Below the pieces are notes generated by a model that was given only the letters and a program-made list of their open reading frames with translations, was not told the origin of the DNA and searched no databases. Shown one piece after another: positions 32,692 through 41,898 of a DNA stretch of 64,000 bases. A program made the position numbers and the translations under genes. Source of the stretch: Actinocatenispora comari (GTDB taxonomy: Bacteria > Actinomycetota > Actinomycetes > Mycobacteriales > Micromonosporaceae); assembly GCF_017312725.1 (NCBI RefSeq), contig NZ_BOPO01000045.1:62001-126000 (forward strand), given 5' to 3'. Each line of letters begins with the position of its first letter. Position 1 is the first letter of the stretch.

Positions 32692-35061
32692 TCATCGGGT
32701 CAGGGCGGCGCGGTAGCTGTCGAGCTGGCCGACCAGGTCGATGTCGGGGGAGCGCTCGGCCAGATCCCGGGCCTCGGCCAGCCGGGCGAGGGTCGCCGCC
32801 CGGTCCGCCGCCGGGTTCGCGCAGAGCAGGTCCGCCTCGGCCAGCGCCCGCTGGATCGCGAGCGCCGGGTCGGCACCGTGCAGCAGCCGGACGTGCGCGT
32901 CCTGGAACAGCTGGTTGGCCCGGTGCGGCGCGGTGTCGAAGCACAGCAGCCCGAGGTCGTGCAGCACGCAGGCCTCGCCGCGGACGTCACCGGCCCGGCC
33001 GAACTCGCGCAGCGCCGCCTCCAGCCGCGCCTGCGCCTGCCGCCGGTGGCTGAACCTGCCGTCCCCGCCGCTGTGCAGGTACGCCACGGCCAGCGCGAGG
33101 TCGGCGCGGCCCCGGCCGGCATGGTCGGACCGGCGGCGCAGCTGGCGACCCTTGGTCGCCCGGTACAGCGCCGTGGTCGGGTCCCGGCCCAGCTCGGCGA
33201 TGCCCAGGTTGGTACTGACCTGCGCGCCGCCGCGCGGTCGACCGGGCCCGCGCTGCGCCTCGTACAGCCGCTGCTGCGCGCCGAGCTGGTCGCCGGTGGC
33301 GCGCCGGATCGCGGCGACCTGGACGAGCGCCCAGGCGCGCCCGGCCGGTTCGCCGTACCGGTCGGCGAGCAGCTTCATCGAGTGCGCCACCCGGTACGCC
33401 CGGGCGGTGCGGTTGCTGTCGCCGAGGCCGCGGTAGTCGCCGGTCGACTCGTACCAGCGGCACAGCGCCGCGGCGATCGCGGCCACCGCGCGCAGCCCGG
33501 CGCGGGTCGGCCCGGGCGGGCCCGCCTTGCGCGCCGGGGTCTCGGCCGCCGGCTCCGGCGGCACGATCGACACCCAGCGGGTGACCAGCGGCACCAGCGT
33601 CGTCTCGTACTCCGCGAACCACTCGCGCGCCGCCGACTCCGGCAACCGGTCGGCGTACTGGGTGGCGAGCTCGCCGTAGTGCCGCAGCAGCCGGGTGAGC
33701 GCCCGCTGCGCCTCCCGGCGCACCGACCGGCGGGACCACTGCACGTACCCGGTCAGTGGCGGCACCCAGTCGTCGGCGATCAGGTACCGCGGTTCGGGGC
33801 TGCGGTCGTCTGCCGCGGTGGCGGCGCCGAGCGCGTACCCCTGGCGGATCTGCTGGCGGTGCCGGAGCTTGCGTAGCAGCTCGTAGACCTCCGCCTGGGC
33901 CTGCGGGCGGTGTGCCAGCGCGGCCAGGCCGGCGAGGTCGAGCTCGACCTCGGCGACCACCGCCATCCGGCGCAGCAGCCGCAGCTGCACCGGGTGCACC
34001 AGCTCGAACGTGCGCCAGCAGGCCCGCCAGACCGCGTCGTTGACGGTGGTGTCCGGCAGCCAGTCGCTGAGCCGGTCGTCCGGCTCGATGTTGCGCGCCA
34101 GCAACCGGATCGCGGTCGGCTGCTTGCCCAGCTCGCGCACGATGGTCGTCGCGTTCTCGTTGCCGGACAGGTCGCCGCGGTCGGTCTCCCGGCCGAACAG
34201 GTCGACCGCGTCCTCGTCGCTGAGGCCGGTGACCTCCCAGGTGAACAGGTGCGGGTACGCCGAGCGGATGCTCATGCCGGTACCGGCGATCACGGTCAGG
34301 CCGCGCGGCGCGGTGGCGGAGACGAACGGCTCGACCTGCTCGTCGTGCTGCACGTTGTCCAGTACCAGCAGGATCTGCTCGGTGTGCAGCGCCTCGGTGA
34401 TCGAGGAGTCCGGCCGGCCCAGGTGTGCGAGGACCGCGTCGACGGCCTGCTGCGCGGTGAACGGATGCTGCGGCCCGGACCGCAGGTCGACGTACACGGT
34501 GCGGGCCGCCGGGTACTTGCGGGCGCAGGCCACCGCGACCGCGGAGGTGCCGTAGTTGGGTGCGCCGTACAGCACCAGGATCCGGCCGTCGGCGATCTCC
34601 TGCTCGACCTCGTCGCACAGCGCCTCCCGCCCGACCAGCTCGGGCACCTCGGGCAGCTGGCCGTAGACGGGTACCGCGCGCCGGTTGAGCCCGCGGAGCC
34701 GCCGCCGTTCCGGTACCGGGGGAGCCTCGCCGGGGACCGCGTCGGGTTCGGCGGCGACGGCCGCCTGCGCGTCGGCGGCGAGCGTGGCCACGGTGGTGGC
34801 GGTCAGGGCCGCGGCGTCGGCGTCCGGATCCGGTTCGGGCTCGGGTTCCAGCCGGGTCCGGTAGCGCATCTCCAGCAGCAGCGACAGCGCCACCCCGAAC
34901 AGCACCGCGAGCAGCGAGTTGATCAGCGACGACTCGGTGATCAGGTTGGCGCCCAGCGCGGAGGCCAGCTGCGACACCAGTTCGGCCGCGGCCAGCGGCA
35001 GCACGAACCGGGCGAGACGGCGGATCCGCTGTCGCCGCAGCCTGCTGCGCTCGTCGGTCAT
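32692..35061 (-). CDS. membrane-anchored STAND-like NTPase with lost P-loop lysine and TPR-like C-terminus
   Basis: A 789-residue protein coupled to the permease gene (ATGA). The N-terminus has two TM helices (about 18-35 and 48-63) with an acidic Glu/Pro/Asp linker. An NB-ARC-like domain follows: GRILVLYGAPNYGTSAVAVACA at 159-180, Walker B QILLVLDNV (D236) and later PTAIRLLARNI. The Walker A motif is G166-APNY-G-T172-S, with Thr where NTPases have Lys, so nucleotide hydrolysis should be impaired. The long C-terminus is helical and TPR-like (about 420-789). STAND proteins normally act as nucleotide switches; this one may be a membrane-tethered sensor of the transporter encoded upstream. Confidence 0.82.
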   Translation of the reverse strand: MTDERSRLRRQRIRRLARFVLPLAAAELVSQLASALGANLITESSLINSLLAVLFGVALSLLLEMRYRTRLEPEPEPDPDADAAALTATTVATLAADAQAAVAAEPDAVPGEAPPVPERRRLRGLNRRAVPVYGQLPEVPELVGREALCDEVEQEIADGRILVLYGAPNYGTSAVAVACARKYPAARTVYVDLRSGPQHPFTAQQAVDAVLAHLGRPDSSITEALHTEQILLVLDNVQHDEQVEPFVSATAPRGLTVIAGTGMSIRSAYPHLFTWEVTGLSDEDAVDLFGRETDRGDLSGNENATTIVRELGKQPTAIRLLARNIEPDDRLSDWLPDTTVNDAVWRACWRTFELVHPVQLRLLRRMAVVAEVELDLAGLAALAHRPQAQAEVYELLRKLRHRQQIRQGYALGAATAADDRSPEPRYLIADDWVPPLTGYVQWSRRSVRREAQRALTRLLRHYGELATQYADRLPESAAREWFAEYETTLVPLVTRWVSIVPPEPAAETPARKAGPPGPTRAGLRAVAAIAAALCRWYESTGDYRGLGDSNRTARAYRVAHSMKLLADRYGEPAGRAWALVQVAAIRRATGDQLGAQQRLYEAQRGPGRPRGGAQVSTNLGIAELGRDPTTALYRATKGRQLRRRSDHAGRGRADLALAVAYLHSGGDGRFSHRRQAQARLEAALREFGRAGDVRGEACVLHDLGLLCFDTAPHRANQLFQDAHVRLLHGADPALAIQRALAEADLLCANPAADRAATLARLAEARDLAERSPDIDLVGQLDSYRAALTR

Positions 35062-36869
35062 CTCTTCGTCGGCTTCGCTTGCCAGTTGCCGGACACGCCG
35101 GCCATCAGCAGCCGGACGATCTGCTTGCGCGCCACCATCACCGCCACCAGGGGTACCACCGAGAACAGTACGGTCGCGGCGGCGACGTGCCCGGTGCCGG
35201 TGGTGTAGTACCGCAGCTGGCCGAGCAGGCTCAGCCCGATCGGCGACAGCTGCGGCGGCGCGAACAGCAGCCCCACCGCGACGTCGTTCCACACCTGCAC
35301 GAACTGGAGTACGCCGGCGGCGAACAGGTTCGGTCCGACCTGCGTCAGGGTGGCCCGGCCCGGGCCGGCCGCCTCGGCGCCGTGGTGGATCGCGGCCTGC
35401 CGCATCTGTTCCGGTGACAGGGAACCGAAGGCGCCGTACAGCAGGGCGGTGGTCAGCGGGATGCCGAGCGCCAGGTGCGCCAGCACGAACGCCTGGCCGG
35501 TACCGGACAGCCGGGCCGCGCCGAGCGTCTGCACCAGCGGGATCGTGATCGCCTGCACCGGTACCGTCGCGCACACCACCACGACCGTCAGCAGCGCGCC
35601 GCGGCCGGGCGGGCGCAGCCAGCCCAGCGCGTACGCGGCGGGGCCGGCGAACGCCACCACCAGCACCGCGACCAGCAGCGCGAACAGCCCGGTACCGAGG
35701 TAGTTGCCGAGCATCCCGCCGGCGCCGAGCACCTCGCCGAACGACGCGAGCGACAGCGCACCGGACAGCCCGTGGGCGGCCAGCGTCGCGTCCGCGTGCA
35801 GCGAGGCGAACACCAGCAGCAGCGCCGGGATCAGCCACAGCACGATCGCCGCCACACACAGCGCCTGGGCGAGCCGGTGCCGCAGCCCGGAGTACCGGGC
35901 GGGCAGGTGCCGGTCCCACACCGTGACGTCGACCGGCGGCATCCGCCACTGCGCCCGGAACGAGATCAGCGGCAGCACCACGGTCAGCGCCAGCACCGCG
36001 AACCACAGGACCGACAGCGCCGCGGCCGGGCCGGCGGTCGGCCCGGCACCGTACCGCCAGACGTGCAGCGCGAGCACCTCGCCGGCCGGCTGGCTGGAGC
36101 CCGGTACCAGCGCGAGCAGCAGGTCGAAGCTGCGCGCCGAGAACAGCCCGGCCAGACCGACCAGCAGCGCGGCCACCCGGCGCAGGATCGGCCAGTACAG
36201 CCAGCGGTAGACCTCGCGGCGGCGGCCGGTCTCGGCCATGATCATGGACACCTGCTGGCTGGGGATCGCGTCCAGCACCCGCCGGAACACCACCACCGAC
36301 AGCCCGAGGTAGGCCCAGACGAACGCGGACATCATCGCGAACGTGACCAGGCCGGGGCCGAGCGCCTGCGGTGCGTCCACCCCGATCAGGCGGCTGGTCA
36401 GCGCGGTCACCAACCCCCGGCTCGGATCCGGGTCGTACAGCAGCCGGAACGCCACCGCGGTCGCGAGCATCGGCAACGCCATCGGCGCCACCAGCAGGAC
36501 GGTCAGCACGCCGGCCCGGCGGACCCGGCGGGACACCACCGCGAGCAGGTAGCCGACCGCGGTCAGTACCACCGGCACGGCGACCGCCCAGGCCAGCGTG
36601 CGCAGCAGCGCCCGGCGGGCGAGCGGGTCGGACCAGGCGTCGGTGAAGTTACCCAGGCAGACGCCGCGGCAGCCGATGGTGAGGCTGTCGACCACGGTGC
36701 GGATCGCCGGCCACACCAGCAGCCCGCCGACCACCAGCGTCGCCGGCGCGAGGTAGAGGTACGCCCGGCGGGTCTCCGGCCGGATCCGGTCGCGCCGGGT
36801 CGGGCCGACGTCGTCGAGCACCAGCAGTCGGTCGACCGGCCGCATCCGGGGCGTCGGGGCGGCCGTCAC
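35058..36869 (-). CDS. fused two-domain ABC sugar transporter permease
   Basis: A 603-residue polypeptide that joins both inner-membrane permease domains of a CUT1-like importer. The first half (about 40-300) includes YLYLAPATLVVGGLLVWPAIRTVVDSL and an EAA-like loop near AETGRRREVYRWLYWPILRR. The second half (about 325-603) includes LPLISFRAQW, GLFALLVAVLVVAFAGPAAYALG and the EAA-like loop QAAIHHGAEAAGPG. Fusion of the two permeases is unusual, since they are normally MalF/MalG-like separate chains. The GTG start overlaps the solute-binding protein stop (GTGA) and the stop overlaps the STAND-like gene start. Confidence 0.88.
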   Translation of the reverse strand: MTAAPTPRMRPVDRLLVLDDVGPTRRDRIRPETRRAYLYLAPATLVVGGLLVWPAIRTVVDSLTIGCRGVCLGNFTDAWSDPLARRALLRTLAWAVAVPVVLTAVGYLLAVVSRRVRRAGVLTVLLVAPMALPMLATAVAFRLLYDPDPSRGLVTALTSRLIGVDAPQALGPGLVTFAMMSAFVWAYLGLSVVVFRRVLDAIPSQQVSMIMAETGRRREVYRWLYWPILRRVAALLVGLAGLFSARSFDLLLALVPGSSQPAGEVLALHVWRYGAGPTAGPAAALSVLWFAVLALTVVLPLISFRAQWRMPPVDVTVWDRHLPARYSGLRHRLAQALCVAAIVLWLIPALLLVFASLHADATLAAHGLSGALSLASFGEVLGAGGMLGNYLGTGLFALLVAVLVVAFAGPAAYALGWLRPPGRGALLTVVVVCATVPVQAITIPLVQTLGAARLSGTGQAFVLAHLALGIPLTTALLYGAFGSLSPEQMRQAAIHHGAEAAGPGRATLTQVGPNLFAAGVLQFVQVWNDVAVGLLFAPPQLSPIGLSLLGQLRYYTTGTGHVAAATVLFSVVPLVAVMVARKQIVRLLMAGVSGNWQAKPTKR

Positions 36870-38167
36870 CGGGCCACCCCGGTCGCCAGGTTGAACTGGT
36901 GCACCGCCTCGCGCACGGCCGACTCGACCGGCCGGCCGCCGGTGACCGCGCGGAAGAAGTCGGACAGGATCAGCCAGCTGCCCTTCCCGTCGTCCCCGAT
37001 CAGCTTGCCGGTCAGCTGGTCGGACAGGTCGAACTGGACCTCCGCGGTCGGGTCGTTGATCTCGTCCGCGAGCTGGTTGAGCCGCGCCTCGGGATAGACG
37101 ATGGTCTGGTTGCCCGGGTACGGGGCGACCAGGAAGCCGGCGTCGGCCCACGGCACCGCCGCCTGCTTGGTGGTCAGGTAGCTCATCAGCGACCGGCCGG
37201 CGTCGCTGTCGCGCAGCAGCACCGCGACGTCACCGCCGACGATCTGCGGCCGCGGCCGGTTGCCCACCCGCGGGAACGAGAAGTACGACGGGGTCTCGCC
37301 GGTGTGCAGGCCGGCCACCACCGGTGCGACGAAGTCGCCCTCGAACAGCATCCCGGCCCGGTGCTCGCCGAACACCTGCGCCACCGACGCGTCGAACGGG
37401 GTGAGCAGCGCGCGTGCACCGCCATACGGCAGGGCGCCGGGCAGCGACCACAGCTGACCGAGGCGGCGCAGCGAGTCGTGCACCAGGGGGACGTCCCAGT
37501 CCGCGTGCGGCGCGGCGAGCAGGCCGTACTCGCTGCCGCGCTCGTCGGACTCGGTGAGCGAGGCCAGCACGTTCTCGAACCAGTCGGTGAGCACCCAGCC
37601 GTCGGCCGCGCCGATCGCGAGCGGCGCCTGGCCGCGGACCGGCCAGTGCGCGACCAGCTCGACGAGCTCGTCCCAGGTCTTCGGGGGCTGTTCGAGCCGC
37701 GGCGCCTCGCCCCGGCCGGGGAACAGCGCGGCCTGCCGGTACCAGAGCAGCGACTTGTGCGCCACCTTCAGCCAGCAGCCGTACAGGTTGTCGCCGGCCA
37801 GGCCGGCGAGCGACAGCCAGAAGTCGTTGAGGCCACCGCGGAACGTGCCGACCGGCAGCGCGACCAGGTGGCCGTCCGAGGCGTACCGGGTGATCAGCGA
37901 CGGCTCGGAGAACACCGCAACGTCCGGCCGGTTGCCCGCCGCCAGCCGGGCGGACAGCATCGCGTCCACCCCGTTGCCGTTGGCCACCACGATCCGGACC
38001 GGGTGCCCGGTGCTCGCGGTGAAGCCGGCCAGCACCGCGCGGAACGCGGCGAGTTCCGGCCCGCCCCAGGCACACACCACCTCCAGCCCGTGCCCGCCGC
38101 TGGCACAGCCGGTCAGCGGCAGTGCGGTGGCGGCCGCGCCGGCGGCGAGCAGGGTGCGGCGCTTCAC
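36866..38167 (-). CDS. extracellular solute-binding lipoprotein of ABC importer
   Basis: A GTG start at 38167 overlaps the ABC-ATPase-like gene stop (GTGA) and gives 433 residues. The N-terminus has a twin-Arg-like KRRTLL start and the lipobox LPLTGC, so it is anchored to the membrane outside the cell. The body is a type-I extracellular solute-binding fold: VRIVVANGNGVDAMLSARLAAGNRPDVAVFSEPSLI, TWDELVELV, AIGAADGWVLTDWFENVLASL, GMLFEGDFVAPV and a closing SDFFRAVTGGRPVESAVREAVHQF. These proteins deliver oligosaccharides or glycerol phosphates to CUT1 permeases. The ligand is unknown. Confidence 0.9.
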   Translation of the reverse strand: MKRRTLLAAGAAATALPLTGCASGGHGLEVVCAWGGPELAAFRAVLAGFTASTGHPVRIVVANGNGVDAMLSARLAAGNRPDVAVFSEPSLITRYASDGHLVALPVGTFRGGLNDFWLSLAGLAGDNLYGCWLKVAHKSLLWYRQAALFPGRGEAPRLEQPPKTWDELVELVAHWPVRGQAPLAIGAADGWVLTDWFENVLASLTESDERGSEYGLLAAPHADWDVPLVHDSLRRLGQLWSLPGALPYGGARALLTPFDASVAQVFGEHRAGMLFEGDFVAPVVAGLHTGETPSYFSFPRVGNRPRPQIVGGDVAVLLRDSDAGRSLMSYLTTKQAAVPWADAGFLVAPYPGNQTIVYPEARLNQLADEINDPTAEVQFDLSDQLTGKLIGDDGKGSWLILSDFFRAVTGGRPVESAVREAVHQFNLATGVAR

Positions 38168-39324
38168 GACGCCACCTCCGCCCCGTCCGGCGGTACCGGC
38201 GTCGACGGCGCGGCCGCATTCAGCGGTACCCGGATCGCGCGGCCGGGCGTGGCCGACACCCGCACCCGGTGCCCGACCGGTACCGGCGTGCGCAGCCGCA
38301 ACAGCCAGTCCCGGCGGCCGCCGGCGACGGCGCGGACCCGGTGGAAACGGGGCCGTTCGTGGCGCCCGAGCACCTCGACGACCAGTTGACTGCCGCGGGC
38401 CCGGCTGGCGGTGCCGGTGCCGGTCGTGGCGGGCGCACCGACGACCATCCAGTCCGCACCCGGCGCGGCGGGGCCGGGCGCGCCCCACTCGGTCGGCCAG
38501 TCGTCGACCGGCACGACCAGCATCGGGTCGCCGTAGAGCACCGCGGCCGCGTCGACCGAGCCCGGCCGCGCCACCATGGCCGGCGGACCCTGCGTGACCA
38601 CCGTGCCCCGGTAGCCGACCACCACGACCCAGTCGATCGCATACGGGTCGGTGCGGGCGCGCAGCAGCCCGGGGCGGTCGGTGCACAGCAGTACGGCGAG
38701 GTCCGGCCGCTGCGCGCGGGCCTGGTCGAGCAGCTGGACGTACGCGCCGTCCGGCTCCTGGCCGCCGGTGGCGTCGACCACCAGTACCGGCCGGCCGTGC
38801 AGCAGCGCCCGGCCGAGTGCGGTGAGCATCCGTTGCGCGGCGCTGACCCGGTCCGGCACGTACCGCTCCACCGCGGAAAGTTGGAAGGCGCTCAGCATCC
38901 GGTCGACCTGCTCGCTGTCCTGGCCGTACCGCCGCCAGCGGATCCGCCGGCGTTCCAGCCAGCCGGCGGTGGACTCCTCCCGGGCCCGGATCTCCTCCCG
39001 CATTCGGGCGCCGAACAGCATGTTGCGGCGCAGCGACAGCTGCGGGATCAGTCCGCCGCCGGACGGGACGAACGCGCACGGCGCCTCGTCCGCGGACCAC
39101 TGGTGCGCGCCGAAGCTGATCCGGCCACCGGCCGGTTCGTCCAGGCCGACCACCGCGCGGGCCAGCCGGGTACCGCCGAAGCCCGTCTCGCCGATCACGG
39201 CGACCACCTGTCCGGGGGCGACCGTGCAGCTCAGGCCGTTGACGGCCCGGCCCGGTACCCCGCCCGTCGCGGTCGGGGCCAACTCGAGATCGGTGAGCTG
39301 AAGGTCTGGGCACATGCCTCGCAT
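38164..39324 (-). CDS. degenerate ABC transporter ATP-binding protein (pseudo-ATPase) with TOBE-like C-terminus
   Basis: A 386-residue protein whose fold and order match MalK-type ABC ATPases, but every catalytic motif is altered. Walker A reads G45-ETGFG-G51-T52, with Gly for the essential Lys. The Q-loop is FVPSGG. The signature is VSAAQ (160-164) instead of LSGGQ. Walker B is LVVDA with A185 at the catalytic Glu, and the H-loop is CTDRPG without His. The C-terminal 110 residues are TOBE/OB-like. ATP hydrolysis by this chain is unlikely. It may pair with a separate housekeeping ATPase or act as a regulatory subunit. The start is ATG 39324 or 39315. Confidence 0.82.
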   Translation of the reverse strand: MRGMCPDLQLTDLELAPTATGGVPGRAVNGLSCTVAPGQVVAVIGETGFGGTRLARAVVGLDEPAGGRISFGAHQWSADEAPCAFVPSGGGLIPQLSLRRNMLFGARMREEIRAREESTAGWLERRRIRWRRYGQDSEQVDRMLSAFQLSAVERYVPDRVSAAQRMLTALGRALLHGRPVLVVDATGGQEPDGAYVQLLDQARAQRPDLAVLLCTDRPGLLRARTDPYAIDWVVVVGYRGTVVTQGPPAMVARPGSVDAAAVLYGDPMLVVPVDDWPTEWGAPGPAAPGADWMVVGAPATTGTGTASRARGSQLVVEVLGRHERPRFHRVRAVAGGRRDWLLRLRTPVPVGHRVRVSATPGRAIRVPLNAAAPSTPVPPDGAEVAS

Positions 39325-39382
39325 CCGGCTGGGTGTGACAGCTGTCCGAGGTCCCGAGGAGGGGACCGTCGGTCCGTCCCGG

Positions 39383-39413
39383 CCGGCTCCGCGCGTCGCA
39401 CCGGCGGAGCCGG
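39383..39413 (-). terminator. terminator hairpin after the lipoprotein gene
   Basis: A perfect 9-bp inverted repeat (39383-39391 and 39405-39413) lies after the stop of the upstream minus-strand lipoprotein gene (39530) and before the transporter operon start. It probably ends the lipoprotein transcript. Confidence 0.5.
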
Positions 39414-39440
39414 GAAGGCACACCCTAGTCGAATATCGGA

Positions 39441-39473
39441 CATCGTGATGTCGACCGCACGACATCGACGATG
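39441..39473. promoter_or_regulatory. inverted repeat upstream of the transporter operon
   Basis: Arms CATCGTGATGTCG (39441-39453) and CGACATCGACGATG (39460-39473) differ only by one inserted base. The repeat sits in an AT-richer patch about 120-150 bp upstream of the pseudo-ATPase start. It could be an operator for the operon, or part of the lipoprotein gene's end. Confidence 0.4.
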
Positions 39474-39529
39474 CTGGATCCGCCCGGCGAAACCGGGCGG
39501 ACCTGCGTAGACGGCTAAAGGTGCGGCGG

Positions 39530-40732
39530 TCAGTGACAGCCGGGTAACGGAGGGAGTTCGCTGACCCGGACCAGGCTCGGTGCCGCGGTCGCGCCGCCCT
39601 TCGCCGCCGGGGCGTACCCGACCGCGAGCGCGTCGCCGGTCGCCTCGGTGTAGCCGTACCGCGGGGTCAGCTTCGTGAACGCGCCGGTGCGCAGGTCCGC
39701 CGCGAACTGGGCGGTACCGTCGTCCCACGTCACCAGCGGTCCCGCGGCGCGGACCCACTGCACGTTGCGGCCGGTCGACACGTGCCGCACCCGCACCGGG
39801 TTCCGCCAGCCGGGCCGCCATGCGTACAGGGTGCGCACGTCGGCGCTGACCCACGCGGCCACGCCGCCGGCGGTACCGACGATGAACGCCGGTCCGCGCA
39901 CCGCGGCGAGCGTGGCCGGCAGCCTCGCCGGCGCACCGTCGGCCAGCCGTACCGCGTGCAGTTCGGTCAGCGCGTCCGGGCGCGGCGACTCCGGCCACAC
40001 CAGATCGCCGTCGAACAGGAACGGCGCACCCGGATGCCCGGCCCGCACCACCTCGTCGGTACCGGTGGCGAACGAGTACCGGTGCAGCGCGGTGGTGCCG
40101 TCGGCGCGCCCGGCGGTCCAGGCCGCCACCCCGGCCGCCACCACCGGGTACAGCAGCGGGCTCGGCACCGGGTTGCCGGCCGTGTCGACCGCGTTGCCGG
40201 CCAGCCGCCGCGGCGTGCCCCCGGTGACGGAGTCCCAGCCGTACAGGGTCCAGGCGGACAGGTCGTTCGGATTGTGGCTGACCGAGAAGACCAGGTACCG
40301 GCCGTCGAACGCGGCGCCGTAGAGCTGGTCGGTGTCCGGATGCGCGAGCGTGAGCACCCGGGTGCGCCGGCCGTCGCGCCAGAACACCACGGTGCGCCCG
40401 TCGCCGTTCCGGTCGTCGAGCACGGCGGTGTCGCCGTCCGCGCCGACCGCGTGGACCACCAGCGTCTCGCCGGCGCGCTGGGGCAGCCGGTCGCCGTGCA
40501 AGGCCCGCTGCCAGCTCGCCGGCTGGCCGACGGAGCAGAAGTCGGCCGCCGGCGCCGCGTCGGGTACCGCGGTGGCGGCCGGGGGAGTGGGGCTCGCGCT
40601 CGGGGTGCGCGATGCGGCCGACCCGGCACCGTCGTGCGGTGCCGGGTCGGCCGCGGTGTCGCAACCGGCGAGCAGCAGTGCCGCCACCCCGCCGGCCGCC
40701 AGCCAGCGCCTACCAGACGTAGCCACGGCCAC
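39530..40732 (-). CDS. secreted beta-propeller lipoprotein
   Basis: A GTG at 40732 (or 40726) gives about 400 residues. The signal ends in a lipobox LLAGC, then a Ser/Thr/Pro linker and a propeller-like body with repeated strands (TLVVHAVGADGDTAVLDDRNGDGRTVVFWRDG, GRYLVFSVSHNPNDLSAWTLYGWDS, FIVGTAGGVAAWVSADVRTLYAW). The start lies inside the 3' end of the C39-like protease gene, an overlap of about 23 bp, so the two are translated together. Its function is unknown; a sensor or scaffold on the outer face of the membrane is plausible. Confidence 0.75.
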   Translation of the reverse strand: MAVATSGRRWLAAGGVAALLLAGCDTAADPAPHDGAGSAASRTPSASPTPPAATAVPDAAPAADFCSVGQPASWQRALHGDRLPQRAGETLVVHAVGADGDTAVLDDRNGDGRTVVFWRDGRRTRVLTLAHPDTDQLYGAAFDGRYLVFSVSHNPNDLSAWTLYGWDSVTGGTPRRLAGNAVDTAGNPVPSPLLYPVVAAGVAAWTAGRADGTTALHRYSFATGTDEVVRAGHPGAPFLFDGDLVWPESPRPDALTELHAVRLADGAPARLPATLAAVRGPAFIVGTAGGVAAWVSADVRTLYAWRPGWRNPVRVRHVSTGRNVQWVRAAGPLVTWDDGTAQFAADLRTGAFTKLTPRYGYTEATGDALAVGYAPAAKGGATAAPSLVRVSELPPLPGCH

Positions 40733-41567
40733 CGTTGATCGTGGTGATGGTGGCCGACGACATGGTCGAGTAGGCCGGTACGCCGGACGACCAGGAGATG
40801 CTCCCGGCACCGTGCACCGAGTCCTGGTAGCGGGTGTACTTACCCGAGCTGGAGTAGCCGCGCATCGTGTAGTAGTGGAAGATCTCCTGGTTGCCCGGGT
40901 GGCCGACCAGGTGCGGCCCGCCGGGTACCTCCCAGGCGTCGCCGATCAGGTCCCAGCCGTTGTTGATGTCGGCGACCAGCCGGGTCTGGTAGGTCGACTT
41001 CTCCTTGCTGGTCGGGTCGTACGACAGCCCCACCGGGTAGTAGGTGGCGCCCTGCCCGTGCAGCTTGTAGGTGAGCACGTCGGCGACCGGATAGCCGGTC
41101 TGGTACGCCTTCGGTACCGCGGCGTTGGCGCCCGACCAGCCGGTGCCGTCGACGGTGGTGCGCAGCAGCTTGGCGGTGCTGCTCTGGCTCAGCGACACCC
41201 CGCGCACCTTCAGCGCGCCGGCCACCGCGGCCGGGCCGCACCAGTAGTAGGTCTGCTGCGCCTGCTGGGTGCCCGTCAGCGACTTGGCCGTACTGGCCGC
41301 CGTCGCGCCGGGCCGCGCCGCCTCGGCCCGGACCCGGGCCATGGTGCGCTGCGCCGCCTCGGTGCGGCGCTGCAGGCCGGACCGCGCCGCCGCGCTGAGC
41401 GGTACGTGCGGGTCGTTGTCGTGTGCCGCCTTGTACGCGGCGGCCGAGTGGGTCGGCTGCTCCGGCGCCACGCCGATCGGCGCGGCCGCGGCGGGTACCG
41501 CGGTCAGCGTCGCGACCAGGCCGGCGCCGGACACCACCGACCACAGAAGTCGGGTACGAACTGCCAC
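40710..41567 (-). CDS. secreted C39-like cysteine peptidase-fold protein
   Basis: A GTG start at 41567 after GGAGG gives 285 residues with a signal peptide (LLWSVVSGAGLVATLTAVPAAAAP). A helical propeptide-like region is followed by a papain-like/C39-like domain. The catalytic Cys is in TYYWCGPAAVAGAL, and HLVGHPGNQEIFHYYTMRGYSSSGKYTRYQDS carries the His and likely Asp. Such domains cleave peptides or peptide bonds of secreted proteins. It is coupled by overlap to the downstream lipoprotein gene. Confidence 0.82.
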   Translation of the reverse strand: MAVRTRLLWSVVSGAGLVATLTAVPAAAAPIGVAPEQPTHSAAAYKAAHDNDPHVPLSAAARSGLQRRTEAAQRTMARVRAEAARPGATAASTAKSLTGTQQAQQTYYWCGPAAVAGALKVRGVSLSQSSTAKLLRTTVDGTGWSGANAAVPKAYQTGYPVADVLTYKLHGQGATYYPVGLSYDPTSKEKSTYQTRLVADINNGWDLIGDAWEVPGGPHLVGHPGNQEIFHYYTMRGYSSSGKYTRYQDSVHGAGSISWSSGVPAYSTMSSATITTINGGRGYVW

Positions 41568-41898
41568 AAGGTCCTCCCCCGGGGGCCGCCGGCACCCGGT
41601 GCCGGCACGCGGTCGTACGGTCCCGCCGACAGACCGGCGGGCCGGTGCGGGGTGGGCGGTACGCGATGCGATTCCGTCGTCACCCCGCGTCCTCGACGCT
41701 AGACGTCAACTGGAGGTCGAGCCGGACGTTCCCACTATTTCCTACCTTCGGGGCAGGCGTTCGCCTCGGCCACACCACTGGCAGCACCGTGGCGGTCTCT
41801 GAGAGGCTGTCTCCCGGTCGCGGCCGGCCCCAGCGTCGTCGTCCGGTCGCCGGGCCACGGTGCCCGATCGCGGGCAGTACGACGAGAGGCAGAACGAC
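41568..41898. other. divergent promoter region
   Basis: About 330 bp between the C39-like gene (minus) and the CE7 esterase gene (plus). It holds an AT-richer centre (41725-41745) and TTGACG-like words on the minus strand. I cannot place a promoter firmly. No RNA gene or terminator is seen. Confidence 0.45.

Noticed and set aside
32692-36006. A longer 1104-codon version of the STAND-like gene
   Set aside because: The extra N-terminus overlaps the permease gene antisense-free but out of frame; the ATG at 35061 overlaps the permease stop and starts the TM anchor.
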